Of a stretch of DNA of 47,812 nt, positions 16,404 to 24,510 are shown piece by piece. Origin of the DNA: an uncultured Prevotellaceae bacterium (GTDB lineage: Bacteria > Bacteroidota > Bacteroidia > Bacteroidales > Bacteroidaceae); the NCBI GenBank assembly GCA_946404865.1, contig CAMJFC010000016.1:1-47812 (forward strand), written 5' to 3'. The notes under the pieces were generated by a model. The model was not told the origin of the DNA. It saw only the letters and a list, made by a program, of their open reading frames with translations, and made no database searches. The position numbers and the translations under genes are program-made. Each line of letters opens with the position of its first letter. Positions within the stretch are counted from its first letter, which is position 1.

Positions 16404-17019
16404 GTTGTTGAATGTCTTTGCAGTAATTGACGTCGGTGTGGTTGCCACCGATATCCTCGATGCCGATTTGTTTCATGAAAAGGTTCGGGATGAGGTTGTA
16501 AAAGGCCAGGCAACGAACCCATTTGAAACATTTGCAGGTACAAGACAAGGTCTTGGTGGCATTCCAACTTCCTAAATAAACGACAGGATATTTGCCGTAC
16601 TCGTGATGGAACAAGTCAATCAATTCGCTTAGATTTTGATTGACTTGCTCCATGTTGCTGAAGTCGTTCCCCTTATCCTCTATGTCGATAACGGGAATCA
16701 TGTCTGTGTGGGTCGCGTCAAACACTTGTTTGAAGTTAAGAAACTGTTTCTGGGCGGACACATCGGTCCTGAAATAGTGGTAGAGTCCGACGTGAAGGCG
16801 AATCTGTCGGGCCGCTTGCACGTACTCTTTGCATTTGGGGTCTTTCGTATTGGTCCCTTCTGTCGCTTTGATGTAACAGAACTGGATGTTGGAATTCTCG
16901 GCCACTGCTTTCCAATTCACCCTGTTGTGGTGTGAAATGTCAATGCCGTTATAATCGCCTGTGGTAAATGAACACAGGTAAATGACTGCGATACATGATA
17001 AAAGGAATAATTTTCTCAT
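16393..17019 (-). CDS. GH25-type lysozyme, short and divergent
   Basis: A 208-aa protein with an N-terminal membrane or signal segment (MRKLFLLSCIAVIYLCSF) and a GH25 domain. The first catalytic Asp is in YNGIDISHHN, CYIKATEGTN and GLYHYFRT follow, and the acidic pair is in PVIDIEDKGND. After YPVVYLGSW the sequence is shorter and cysteine-rich (TKTLSCTCKCFKW), and the usual WQ motif reads MKQ; the final DVNYCKD keeps the DvN motif. It probably cleaves peptidoglycan in the periplasm, though activity may be changed. The ATG at 17019 was chosen because upstream in-frame codons lie in repeat DNA. Confidence 0.8.
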   Translation of the reverse strand: MRKLFLLSCIAVIYLCSFTTGDYNGIDISHHNRVNWKAVAENSNIQFCYIKATEGTNTKDPKCKEYVQAARQIRLHVGLYHYFRTDVSAQKQFLNFKQVFDATHTDMIPVIDIEDKGNDFSNMEQVNQNLSELIDLFHHEYGKYPVVYLGSWNATKTLSCTCKCFKWVRCLAFYNLIPNLFMKQIGIEDIGGNHTDVNYCKDIQQLML

Positions 17020-17020
17020 A

Positions 17021-17166
17021 GGTGGGAGTTTGGGTGGTTTTGGGAGTGGAGGAGTGAAGGAGTGGAGGAGTGAAGACATTTGTTGGGAGTTTGGGAGTTT
17101 AGGAGTTTGGGTGTTTGGACAATAGCTGTTTGGGAGGGTAACTGTTTGGTTGTTTGGGAATGGAGG
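17021..17166. repeat. GGAGTGAAG / GGGAGTTT intergenic repeat, second large copy
   Basis: About 145 bp upstream of the GH25 gene, made of GGGAGTTTGG, GGAGTGGAGGAGTGAAG, GAAGACATTTGTTGGGAG and TTTGGACAATAG words in the same order as the copy at 839-1020. It ends in TGTTTGG-type units. Confidence 0.85.
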
Positions 17167-17190
17167 AGCGGGCACAGAGGCCCGCCCGTT

Positions 17191-17757
17191 TCAGAGCAAA
17201 TCAGAAGGTGCCACCACTTCCTGTTCGGGTTTGATGCCCCTCTTCTTCATGGCCGACTGTATTCTCTTGTCCGAGATGTTGTAGTCTTTGATTGGCCGGG
17301 GCTTACAGAGCTCGATGCCGAACTGATTTTTGTAAATGTCATAAACCAGTTCTGAGCAATACCAACTGCTGTTGCCGAAACGGAATGCGAGGTCGTAGGG
17401 CTTGCCTAAGTATTTCCCGTATTCCACTTTCAGTTGCCGGTTGATTACCCTTCTGCTTTTCACGATGCCGCCTTTGCCGCGTGCAATCCATTGATGCAGG
17501 GGGGTAAGTCTCACGGTCTTGGATGCCTCCAACACATAGAGCTCTTGGTCCTTCTCAACGACGATGCCGCAGTGAGTCCATTTCGATCCGGTGGCCTCTT
17601 TAATCATTGGCGACTGTGCGCTGTTAGAGACTTGGAACACGATGTCGCCCTCTTTGTAGTCTGTTGGGTTCAGGTAGGCGTAAGCACCGACTGTAGCGGC
17701 AATGACGAGGAGAAGAATGACGATTTTTTTCATGGTTTTCTGTTGTTTTTTATTCAT
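17191..17757 (-). CDS. YiiX/YebB-like permuted papain-fold cysteine peptidase
   Basis: A 188-aa exported protein with one N-terminal hydrophobic segment (KKIVILLLVIAATVGAYAYL). The domain resembles the YiiX/YebB group of circularly permuted NlpC/P60 enzymes: YKEGDIVFQVSNSAQSPMI, then the catalytic His in KWTHCGIV and the catalytic Cys in SSWYCSELVYDIY (permuted order His before Cys), and GKPYDLAFRFGN. It likely cuts an amide or peptide in the cell envelope; substrate unknown. The start at 17757 (MNKKQQK) is kept, with MKKIV at 17733 as an equally good choice. A promoter with good -33 and -7 boxes lies 120 bp upstream. Confidence 0.8.
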   Translation of the reverse strand: MNKKQQKTMKKIVILLLVIAATVGAYAYLNPTDYKEGDIVFQVSNSAQSPMIKEATGSKWTHCGIVVEKDQELYVLEASKTVRLTPLHQWIARGKGGIVKSRRVINRQLKVEYGKYLGKPYDLAFRFGNSSWYCSELVYDIYKNQFGIELCKPRPIKDYNISDKRIQSAMKKRGIKPEQEVVAPSDLL

Positions 17758-17877
17758 ACTTGTTTTATGTTATTAACTTAACTATCGGAAGTTAAAGAAG
17801 TTAAGGAAGTTAAAGGACATTAGTCAAAGTATTCCTGCTCCTTGATGTATAGTCCAAGAGGTCTTTTATTTACGATG

Positions 17878-17910
17878 CAAAGATACAGTCAAAACATGGC
17901 GAACTCCAAA
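17878..17910 (-). promoter_or_regulatory. Promoter for the YiiX-like gene
   Basis: On the minus strand TTTG (17907-17910), a 21-bp spacer and TATCTTTG (17878-17885) give a near-ideal Bacteroidetes promoter. It is enclosed by the 45-bp inverted repeats. Confidence 0.75.
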
Positions 17911-17938
17911 TAAAAAGAGGTTCGCTGTACGAACCTCT
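17911..17938 (-). terminator. Rho-independent terminator after the PD40 lipoprotein gene
   Basis: Read leftward, AGAGGTTCG, a 5-nt loop and CGAACCTCT (perfect 9-bp stem, 17916-17938) are followed by TTTTTA. This sits about 110 bp past the lipoprotein stop and just upstream of the YiiX promoter. Confidence 0.75.
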
Positions 17939-18048
17939 GCGTTTGTTGTACGAACATTCCTATTCCCCCTTCACTTTGACTAATGCCCTTTAACTTCCTT
18001 AACTTCTTTAACTTCCGAAAGTTGAGTCATGTCCACTTTCAAGTGTAC

Positions 18049-19527
18049 TCATTTGTCCATCTTCATCGTGGTTGCGCTGATTCGTTCATCGCTTTCGATG
18101 GCTTGCCCCATGCTGCGGGGATGGGCATCCACAGGTTGGGCGGTGAAGTCGGGCGTGTTATAGGAGTACATCTGCCGGCGGTAATACTTTTTCGGATTGC
18201 GTTGCGGCAGCATGAAGGGTTTGGTGGCTTTGCCGTCCTCGAAAGCGGCGAGGTAGATGCGGGTGTAGAGTCCGTCGTCGCGCCGGCTGGTGAAGAGGAA
18301 CCAATGGCTGTTGACGCTCCAGTTGTGGAAACTCTCCGCACGGTCGCTGTTCACCTCATCCAACGGGCGTGTCTCGCTGCTTTCCAAGTCGAGCAGCCAG
18401 AGGTCGGCCTCGGGGTGCCAGACGGTGAAATAACCATAGTCGGCTTGGGTGTACATGAGGTAGCGGCCGTCGTACGTGGGACGGGGCCATGTGGCGCTCT
18501 TACCCGTCTGTCGGGTGTTGATGAGCGTATCCACCTGATGGCCTATTCTGCCTGTGGTCTCGTCGAAAGCCACGCGGCAGAGGGAGTACATTTCTTTGTC
18601 GTAGCCCGTGGGATAGGACTGTTGGATAGCGGTGATGAAATAGAGCCATTTGCCGTCGGGCGAGAAGGCGGGACAGTTCTCCGCCCAATCGGGAGTCATG
18701 GTGAGCGTGTCGTTCAGTATGGTGTGTGTCTCGGTGTCATAGACGAAAATGTCTGACTTGTCATCATACACCTCGATGCGCTTGTTCTTGTCGATATGGA
18801 AGATCTGGGCCGTGGCATTGGTTGAGAATGCGCAGTAGCGGCCGCCAGGATGCCAGTAAGGATAGACCATCGAGCCGCCCAGCACCTCGTTCTTGGCCTT
18901 CAGCAGTTCGTCTTGGCCCTGTCGGTGGATGACGGTGGCACCGTGGGGACCTCTCACGTGGAAAAGATATGTCTCGGGGTCGGTGCGGTTGGCGGTGTGA
19001 CAGTTGATGCACATTCCCGGTGACTGGGTGTTGACCAGCATCGCCGACTCATCAAAATTGGAGAGGTCGCGCTGATAAAGGCCCATCTTGCTGTATATCT
19101 CATAACTGGGGGGAATCAGACGGTAGGTGATGCCCCATTCATCGAGGGCATGTTGACTCACGTGTATTATAAAATCCTGATACTGAGTCCAGTTGCCCCC
19201 TTGCTCGGCACATACGGTGACCGTCAGTTGCCCGCCACGGTTGGCTTCCAACAGCGCATGCCAGTCGTCGATGTCGAAATCAGCGTATGCGCCATTGGCG
19301 TGAATCTCGTCGCCATTGCTCCCCTTGACCGTCACGTCGATGGTGGTGAACGCGTCGTCGGCCATGGCGAAATCCAGCGGAGCGATACCCACCGGCACCG
19401 TCACCTCCACATAATCGGGATAGATGGCGGGCAACTGGTTGACGACTGTAGGATGGTCGGGCCGTGAGGTGCAACTGTATAGGATGATGCTGAGGAGAGC
19501 CAGCAGCGTGAGGGTGTGTCGTTTCAT
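18049..19527 (-). CDS. PD40/TolB-like lipoprotein with a CxxCH motif
   Basis: A 492-aa lipoprotein: the signal segment LTLLALLSIILYSC ends in a lipobox Cys (about residue 19). A beta-rich N-terminal part (residues 25-150) is followed by CINCHTANR, a single CxxCH typical of covalent heme c attachment. Next comes a beta-propeller of PD40/WD40-like blades (NCPAFSPDGKWLYFIT, ATWPRPTYDGRYLMYTQ, FHNWSVNSHWFLFTSRR). Function is unknown; in other Bacteroidetes such proteins are annotated as TolB-like or cytochrome-associated. It follows the DUF6057 gene by 65 bp and ends near a terminator. Heme binding is inferred from the motif only. Confidence 0.8.
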   Translation of the reverse strand: MKRHTLTLLALLSIILYSCTSRPDHPTVVNQLPAIYPDYVEVTVPVGIAPLDFAMADDAFTTIDVTVKGSNGDEIHANGAYADFDIDDWHALLEANRGGQLTVTVCAEQGGNWTQYQDFIIHVSQHALDEWGITYRLIPPSYEIYSKMGLYQRDLSNFDESAMLVNTQSPGMCINCHTANRTDPETYLFHVRGPHGATVIHRQGQDELLKAKNEVLGGSMVYPYWHPGGRYCAFSTNATAQIFHIDKNKRIEVYDDKSDIFVYDTETHTILNDTLTMTPDWAENCPAFSPDGKWLYFITAIQQSYPTGYDKEMYSLCRVAFDETTGRIGHQVDTLINTRQTGKSATWPRPTYDGRYLMYTQADYGYFTVWHPEADLWLLDLESSETRPLDEVNSDRAESFHNWSVNSHWFLFTSRRDDGLYTRIYLAAFEDGKATKPFMLPQRNPKKYYRRQMYSYNTPDFTAQPVDAHPRSMGQAIESDERISATTMKMDK

Positions 19528-19592
19528 TGTGAGGTGATGAGGTATTGAGGTTATGGGGGTGATAAGGCTGTGAGGTATAGTTGATTGAGGTT
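19528..19592. repeat. GTGAGGT/GATGAGGT short-period repeat
   Basis: The gap between the DUF6057 gene and the lipoprotein gene consists of degenerate GTGAGGT, GATGAGGT and ATTGAGGT units. Like the other gap repeats it is G-rich on the plus strand. Confidence 0.55.
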
Positions 19593-20837
19593 TTAAATAA
19601 AGAATAAGTCATCCATGTGGGCGTAGGTTTCTTGACTTTCCTTATAGAATGAATGCTCTTTGATTCTTTCGGGGTTCTCTATCAGCGGGCGCATCTCTTG
19701 CGCCCAGTTGCGATAAAAGAGGGTCTCCTCAAGGATGGAGATGTATTTTTCTGCCACGTCGTATTGGCCTGTGATGATAGCGGTCTCAATGAGGCGTTTC
19801 AGCGCCCTGCCGCTTTTGTTGTAATTGGGGATATACTCCATCGCATCGAAGGCCACGCGCTGTGCCACATTGGGCAGATGCATCAGAAAAGCGATGTCGC
19901 TCACCATGAATGCTGATACCAGACTGCCGTAGTTGACAATGAGATGCTGACTGCCACGGTTGAATACCGACGGCGCAGCGTGGTCTGTCTTGCCAGGCAT
20001 CATCCTGCGGGTCAGTTCTCCCCAGCTGATTCTTTTTGTCTGGTATTCGGCGAGTATGACGGCACAGAGCACAGCAGGCGACTCAGCCGAGGGGTATTGA
20101 CTGATGATGGTCTCCCATGCTTTCGTCCGCTCCAGCATGTCGCATTCCATCTCTTCAAAAGTGCCTATCTGCTTTTCGCTGCTCCAATCGTAATCGATGC
20201 CTTTCACGACTTGTCGGAGCGGGTAGGGGGTGAGGTATGAACTGCCGATGAGGCAGGCCGCAAACAAAGCGGCTGTCAGCGGTATCCACCGCAGGGCGCA
20301 GAAGAGCAGCAGGACTGCCATTGGTCCGGTCAACCAATACACGACGGGTATCAAGGCACATACCCACCAACGGCGCTGTTGCTTGGAGGCGGGCAGGTAA
20401 GCGATGACCGCCATGACGATAAGCAGAGCCACCGTGGGTGTCAGGGGGATGGTTGGTATCGTGGCCACCCACCATGTCAGCAATGCTGGTATGAGTGATA
20501 ATACGAAACTGAAACCTTTGTTGGCAGACGGATAGAAACGGTCAATGACCTTTTTGGCCAACCGTTGTGCCATTAAGAATATGGCGGCATAGGCGAAAGC
20601 ACCATAGAGCGGATGTTGGAAGAACTGCACGATGAATTCGGCCAGATATTGTGCCAATCCGCCAGGAACGACGATGCGCTCCATGAAGTAGTCGCCGTTC
20701 CAAAGAAACAACTGCGACATCTCCCTTGTCAGCAACAGATAGGGATACAGGAAATACCAAAAACAGAATACTGCTATCGCCATCACCAACAGCAGTAATG
20801 GTTGCCAATGAGAAGATATGCGCTTAATCAATTTCAT
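19593..20837 (-). CDS. DUF6057-like multi-spanning membrane protein
   Basis: A 414-aa integral membrane protein with an amphipathic start and helices at about 12-32, 65-85, 108-125, 130-148, 157-175 and 178-195, then a soluble C-terminal half (about 210-414) with helical repeat character. The motif LLLTREMSQLFLWNGDYF near residue 35 and the C-terminal YNKSGRALKRLIETAIITGQ and EMRPLIENPERI stretches match a family of Bacteroidetes membrane proteins called DUF6057. Function is unknown. It lies between a secreted protein and the CxxCH lipoprotein, a grouping that suggests a joint envelope role. Identification is from recollection of the family; moderately sure. Confidence 0.65.
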   Translation of the reverse strand: MKLIKRISSHWQPLLLLVMAIAVFCFWYFLYPYLLLTREMSQLFLWNGDYFMERIVVPGGLAQYLAEFIVQFFQHPLYGAFAYAAIFLMAQRLAKKVIDRFYPSANKGFSFVLSLIPALLTWWVATIPTIPLTPTVALLIVMAVIAYLPASKQQRRWWVCALIPVVYWLTGPMAVLLLFCALRWIPLTAALFAACLIGSSYLTPYPLRQVVKGIDYDWSSEKQIGTFEEMECDMLERTKAWETIISQYPSAESPAVLCAVILAEYQTKRISWGELTRRMMPGKTDHAAPSVFNRGSQHLIVNYGSLVSAFMVSDIAFLMHLPNVAQRVAFDAMEYIPNYNKSGRALKRLIETAIITGQYDVAEKYISILEETLFYRNWAQEMRPLIENPERIKEHSFYKESQETYAHMDDLFFI

Positions 20838-20843
20838 GTTCTG

Positions 20844-21518
20844 TTATTCTACGCCTTTTTCTTGCACAAAACCATTGCCTGTCCAGCGCAGGATGTAGTT
20901 ATGATAGATGAAATCTTCTGCGGGATCCCAATACACCGAGGTGAAGGTGATGTTTTTGCCCTCGCGAGGCAAATCGATGAAGCAACTCCCCTTATGGCTC
21001 TGCAAATATTGGTTCACACTCCGCCATATTTCCATGTCGGGCGTCATCATACCCGTCTTGGGGTTGTAGTCGTAAAAGAGCAAGGCATAGCGTATGGTCT
21101 CACCCTCATACCCTTTTTCCATGAGAATACCGATGAGGGCGTGACCGTTAGGGCGCTTCCAATAGCAGATTTCTGTGCTATGGTCGAACTGTCCGCCATC
21201 ATCGATTTTGAGGTATCCGTTGCGCACATCCTCCTCGCTGTAGTACCCCTTCTCCTCCCAAGTGTAGTTGCCGGGCTTCTTCAGGTAATCCATCATGGCG
21301 TGGTTCGGCTCATAGTTCTGGTATTGAGTGCAGAACGTTTGTGCGAAATTGCGCAGTGGCACCTTCGCAAAGGTATTTTTGACGCGTAGCGGTTTGTCCG
21401 CCCATTTGCTCACGATGACTTCTACCTGATCGAAGTCGTCAAGATAAACACCGTTGTCTTCTTGCCCCCACATCGTGATGGCCGGCAGCAACAGCAGGAT
21501 GGTGATGAGATGTTTCAT
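20844..21518 (-). CDS. Secreted protein of unknown function
   Basis: A 224-aa protein with a clear signal peptide (MKHLITILLLLPAITMWGQ). I do not recognise a family. The body is polar and aromatic-rich, with paired phrases such as EEDVRNGYLKIDDGGQFDHS, TEICYWKRPNGHALIGILMEKG and IRYALLFYDYNPKTGMM that suggest a beta-sandwich periplasmic domain. There is no catalytic motif and no lipobox. Its stop is 6 bp from the DUF6057 start, so the two are very likely translated from one message. Confidence 0.6.
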   Translation of the reverse strand: MKHLITILLLLPAITMWGQEDNGVYLDDFDQVEVIVSKWADKPLRVKNTFAKVPLRNFAQTFCTQYQNYEPNHAMMDYLKKPGNYTWEEKGYYSEEDVRNGYLKIDDGGQFDHSTEICYWKRPNGHALIGILMEKGYEGETIRYALLFYDYNPKTGMMTPDMEIWRSVNQYLQSHKGSCFIDLPREGKNITFTSVYWDPAEDFIYHNYILRWTGNGFVQEKGVE

Positions 21519-21531
21519 GTTTATTTAAATT

Positions 21532-21665
21532 TCAATGTCGTTATGACGTCGTTTCGAGATGTCGTGGTTTCGTGGTTTCGTTATATCTCGTTATAACGTT
21601 ATTTCGTTATTACGTGATAACGTTATGACGTGATTTCGCCATTTCGAGACTTCGTCATAACGACA
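21532..21665. repeat. TTTCGTTAT/GTTATnACG degenerate repeat
   Basis: The 165-bp gap between the symporter gene and the secreted-protein gene is mainly units such as CGTTATAACGTTATTTCG, GTTATTACGTGATAACG and TTTCGTGGTTTCG. Several are locally palindromic (CGTTATAACG; GTTATnACGTGATAAC). It differs in sequence from the GGAGT family but is also a degenerate short-period gap filler. No gene seen. Confidence 0.75.
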
Positions 21666-21683
21666 TGATGATTCTCTGAAAGA

Positions 21684-23207
21684 CTAATGGTAGCACTCGA
21701 AAATGCTGTCCACGGTTTTCTTGGGCATCTTCGGGGTGAGCAGACTTACAATCCACACGATGGGGAAACCGCCCAACATGGCGATGGCACCGCAGTTGAT
21801 GGGGTTGATGGGATTGCCCATCAGCATGTTCGCCACGGTGAATCCTACACCCCAGATGAAACAGGCCCAGACGGCTGCGGGTGTGACACCGCGCCAATAC
21901 AATCCCAGCATGAACGGGGCGAGGAAAGCACCAGCCAAGGCGCCCCAGGAGATACCCATCAGTTGGGCGATGAAGGTGGGCGGGTTGAGGGCGATGAACA
22001 GCGAGATGACGATGAAGAACACAATCAATACGCGCATCACCACCACCTTGCGGTGTTCGATTTTTTCCGACACCTCATCGTCGATACTGCCTTCCTGCAC
22101 TTCACCGGGAGCCGATTTCTTGTCGCGGTAGATGAGGTCGAGGGTCATGGTCGATGATGATGTGAGCACCAATGAAGCGAGGGTGGACATCGATGCGGAG
22201 AGCACCAACAGCACAACCAAGGCGATGACCACGTCGGGGAGTGTGACCAACATCGACGGCACGATGGAGTCGAAATCCAACTTGCCGCTGGGAAGGGTGG
22301 GGGGCATGCCGAACAAACGGCCGAAACCACCGAGGAAATAGCAGCCGCCAGCCACCACCAATGCGAAGACCGTAGAGATGATGGTGCCGCGCTTGATGGC
22401 CTTCTCATCGGTGATGGAGTAGAACTTACCCACCATTTGGGGCAGTCCCCAGGTGCCTAATGAGGTGAGCACCACCACGCCTAACAGGTTCCACGGGTCG
22501 GGGCCGAAGAGCGAGGCGAAACCGCCGTTGACCGAGGCATCAGTGTCGCTTGGCATCTCAGCCATCTTGTTCACGGCAGCCGACAGACCGCCCTGCGTGT
22601 TGAGCACAGCGGCGATGACGGTGATGATGCCGAAAAGCATGATGACACCCTGGATGAAATCGTTCATCGCTGTGGCCTTGTAACCGCCCAGGATGACATA
22701 GACGGCGGTGAAGATGGCCATGAAGATAACACAGTATTGGTAGTCGATGCCGAAGCCCATCTCAAACAACGTGGAGATGCCTTTATACACACCGGCGGTG
22801 TAAGGAATCAAAAACACGAAAGCGATGATGCTCGCGATGACTCGGAGCTGCTGGCTGCCGTAGCGCGTGCCGAAAAAGTCGGGCATGGTGCGGCTCTCGA
22901 TGTGCTGCGTCATCAGTTTGGTGCGCCGGCCCAGGATAATCCAAGCCAGCAGCGAACCGATGACAGCGTTGCCGATGCCAATCCACGTGCTGCTCATACC
23001 GTATTTCCAACCGAACTGGCCGGCGTAGCCCACAAAGACCACTGCCGAGAAATAGGAGGTGCCGTAAGCGAAGGCGGTGAGCCACGGTCCTACGGCGCGG
23101 CCGCCGAGTACGAACCCGTCAACCGACTTGGCTTGTTTGCGTGAGTAAATACCCACGAAGACCATCAATCCGATGAATATGACTGTCAGTAAAATTTTTA
23201 TTGCCAT
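21684..23207 (-). CDS. Sodium:solute symporter (SSS family)
   Basis: A 507-aa inner-membrane transporter with about 13 helices and SSS-family marks: an early VDGFVLGGRAVGPWLTAF segment, SYFSAVVFVGYAG, the GYKATAMNDFIQGVIM signature near residue 190, TSLGTWGLPQMVGKFYS and the VLSASMSTLASLVLTSSS stretch of helix 8, where sodium-coordinating serines lie. An acidic cytoplasmic loop (about 375-395) precedes the last helices. Substrate is unknown; the sequence is closer to proline/pantothenate-type than to sugar-type members in general look. It lies downstream of the porin gene on the same strand, with repeat DNA between. Confidence 0.85.
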   Translation of the reverse strand: MAIKILLTVIFIGLMVFVGIYSRKQAKSVDGFVLGGRAVGPWLTAFAYGTSYFSAVVFVGYAGQFGWKYGMSSTWIGIGNAVIGSLLAWIILGRRTKLMTQHIESRTMPDFFGTRYGSQQLRVIASIIAFVFLIPYTAGVYKGISTLFEMGFGIDYQYCVIFMAIFTAVYVILGGYKATAMNDFIQGVIMLFGIITVIAAVLNTQGGLSAAVNKMAEMPSDTDASVNGGFASLFGPDPWNLLGVVVLTSLGTWGLPQMVGKFYSITDEKAIKRGTIISTVFALVVAGGCYFLGGFGRLFGMPPTLPSGKLDFDSIVPSMLVTLPDVVIALVVLLVLSASMSTLASLVLTSSSTMTLDLIYRDKKSAPGEVQEGSIDDEVSEKIEHRKVVVMRVLIVFFIVISLFIALNPPTFIAQLMGISWGALAGAFLAPFMLGLYWRGVTPAAVWACFIWGVGFTVANMLMGNPINPINCGAIAMLGGFPIVWIVSLLTPKMPKKTVDSIFECYH

Positions 23208-23213
23208 TGTTTT

Positions 23214-23311
23214 TTGGGAGTTTGGGAGTTTGGGAGTTTAGGAGTTTAGGAGTGGAGGAGTGAAGACATTAGTGAACTAATCACAAAGTTCAAAGTTCAA
23301 TGTTCCAAGTT
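23214..23311. repeat. GGGAGTTT / GGAGTGAAG repeat between porin and symporter genes
   Basis: GGGAGTTTGGGAGTTT, TTAGGAGTTTAGGAG and GGAGTGGAGGAGTGAAGACA words fill 23214-23269. AAAGTTCAAAGTTCAATGTT direct repeats follow at about 23287-23306. Confidence 0.8.
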
Positions 23312-24424
23312 TTAAAACGCTACTTGCACCTGTGCTTGGAGCCAGTTGTAGTCGTCTTGGAATTTGCTGATGGTACGGGTGTATTGTAATTGCAGACGGC
23401 ATTTCTTGAAGAACCAATATTGCATGCCGCCTGTCAGCTGTGTCTGACTGTAGTTCATGTCGATGTTGCGGTCGAAATAGTCGGCCGAAGCCACGATATC
23501 AACACCGCCGCCCACCGGTACACAACCGGTGATATAGCCGCCGCGGCTCGTCACATCGCCGTCCTTGCCCAACATCCACTCGCTGCGCACGCTGATGCCG
23601 CCGGTGGCGGATTTCTTACCGGCCTCGGTGGGCTGTTTCCATTCAGCACCGAAACTCAGGCGGTCGCGCGTGTAGTCGTCGCCAACGGCAATGTCTGGGT
23701 TCCACGCTGCGGTACCTACGGCATGGCCTTTGCCTTTCTGGCCGGAGCACACGATACGTAGTCCGTCAATTGGACGGAAGTCGAGTTTGGCGATGAAGTC
23801 TTTGTTGTTATTGCCGTCGCGACGGTTGATTCCCTGTCCGTTCATCACCGCCAGTTCATAGAGCAGGTGGTTGTCGAAGAGCGAGCCATATATCATCAAT
23901 CCCATGTCGCGGCCGTAGTTCACTCCATTCAACGGGTCGGGTCCTTCACCTGCCAGGAAGAGTGATGCCTGAGAATAGACATCGATGAGTTCGAGCATGG
24001 TAGGTGAGAGGGGGTTCTCCATGGAGAAGGAGTGCTTAAACTGTCCGAGTCGGACGGTGAAAGAATTGTCCTTCGAAAAACGGTAGTCGGTGTAAAATTC
24101 TTGTACGACGCTGGAGAAGTCGTGCATGAAAAGGAAAGACCATCGGTCAGTGATGCGGGCTTTTGCCCAGAAGAGGGTGCGCTTCAGGTTGAAGTCGTTG
24201 GTTTGTTTTCCGTTGGCGTCTTGCCAGGAGTAGCCTCCTTGAGCATAGCCGTGCAACTCGATGCGGCTGGTGAGTTCTTTCAGCCAGTCAATACCTTCTT
24301 TCTTCTGTTCCTGTTGCCCCATGGCGGCCGTGCTGCTCATCACAGCCAAGGCCACGGCCAGCGTCACTCTTTTCGTGTGCCGGCCCATCCGTCGTCCGAC
24401 GGTTTGGAAAAAATGATTCGTCAT
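23312..24424 (-). CDS. Outer-membrane porin, OprP/OprO-like
   Basis: A 370-aa outer-membrane barrel protein. A long signal region (about 1-40, with TLAVALAVMSSTAAMGQ) precedes ELHGYAQGGYSWQDANGK, NDFNLKRTLFWAKARITDRW and FMHDFSSVVQEFYTDYRFS, the typical start of phosphate-selective-porin-like proteins in Bacteroidetes. Alternating barrel strands follow, and the protein ends in QAQVQVAF with the C-terminal Phe needed for BAM recognition. The ATG at 24424 removes a poorly coding upstream extension. A -7 box lies 41 bp upstream. The solute is unknown; phosphate or other anions are possible. Confidence 0.8.
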   Translation of the reverse strand: MTNHFFQTVGRRMGRHTKRVTLAVALAVMSSTAAMGQQEQKKEGIDWLKELTSRIELHGYAQGGYSWQDANGKQTNDFNLKRTLFWAKARITDRWSFLFMHDFSSVVQEFYTDYRFSKDNSFTVRLGQFKHSFSMENPLSPTMLELIDVYSQASLFLAGEGPDPLNGVNYGRDMGLMIYGSLFDNHLLYELAVMNGQGINRRDGNNNKDFIAKLDFRPIDGLRIVCSGQKGKGHAVGTAAWNPDIAVGDDYTRDRLSFGAEWKQPTEAGKKSATGGISVRSEWMLGKDGDVTSRGGYITGCVPVGGGVDIVASADYFDRNIDMNYSQTQLTGGMQYWFFKKCRLQLQYTRTISKFQDDYNWLQAQVQVAF

Positions 24425-24464
24425 GTTTCTGATTTTTTGATAACCTTTGATGTCTTTCCGGGTG

Positions 24465-24472
24465 CAAAGGTA
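24465..24472 (-). promoter_or_regulatory. -7 box for the porin gene
   Basis: The minus strand reads TACCTTTG here, matching TAnnTTTG, 41 bp ahead of the chosen porin start. The -33 region is AT-rich with no clear TTTG at 19-21 bp. Confidence 0.55.
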
Positions 24473-24510
24473 ATGCAAAAAAACAAATATTTATACATTT
24501 TGTAACTTTT

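Larger units (their letters stand above)
17786..18017. repeat. 45-bp inverted repeats flanking a terminator and promoter
   Basis: The left arm (17786-17830) and right arm (17973-18017) are reverse complements at 44 of 45 positions; with three mismatches the pairing extends to about 53 bp. Each arm is built of GAAGTTAA(A/G) units, which resemble the GGAGTGAAG family. The 142-bp centre carries a terminator-like hairpin (17916-17938) and a minus-strand promoter (17878-17910), with no gene. It could be a small inverted-repeat element or an invertible segment. Confidence 0.9.
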
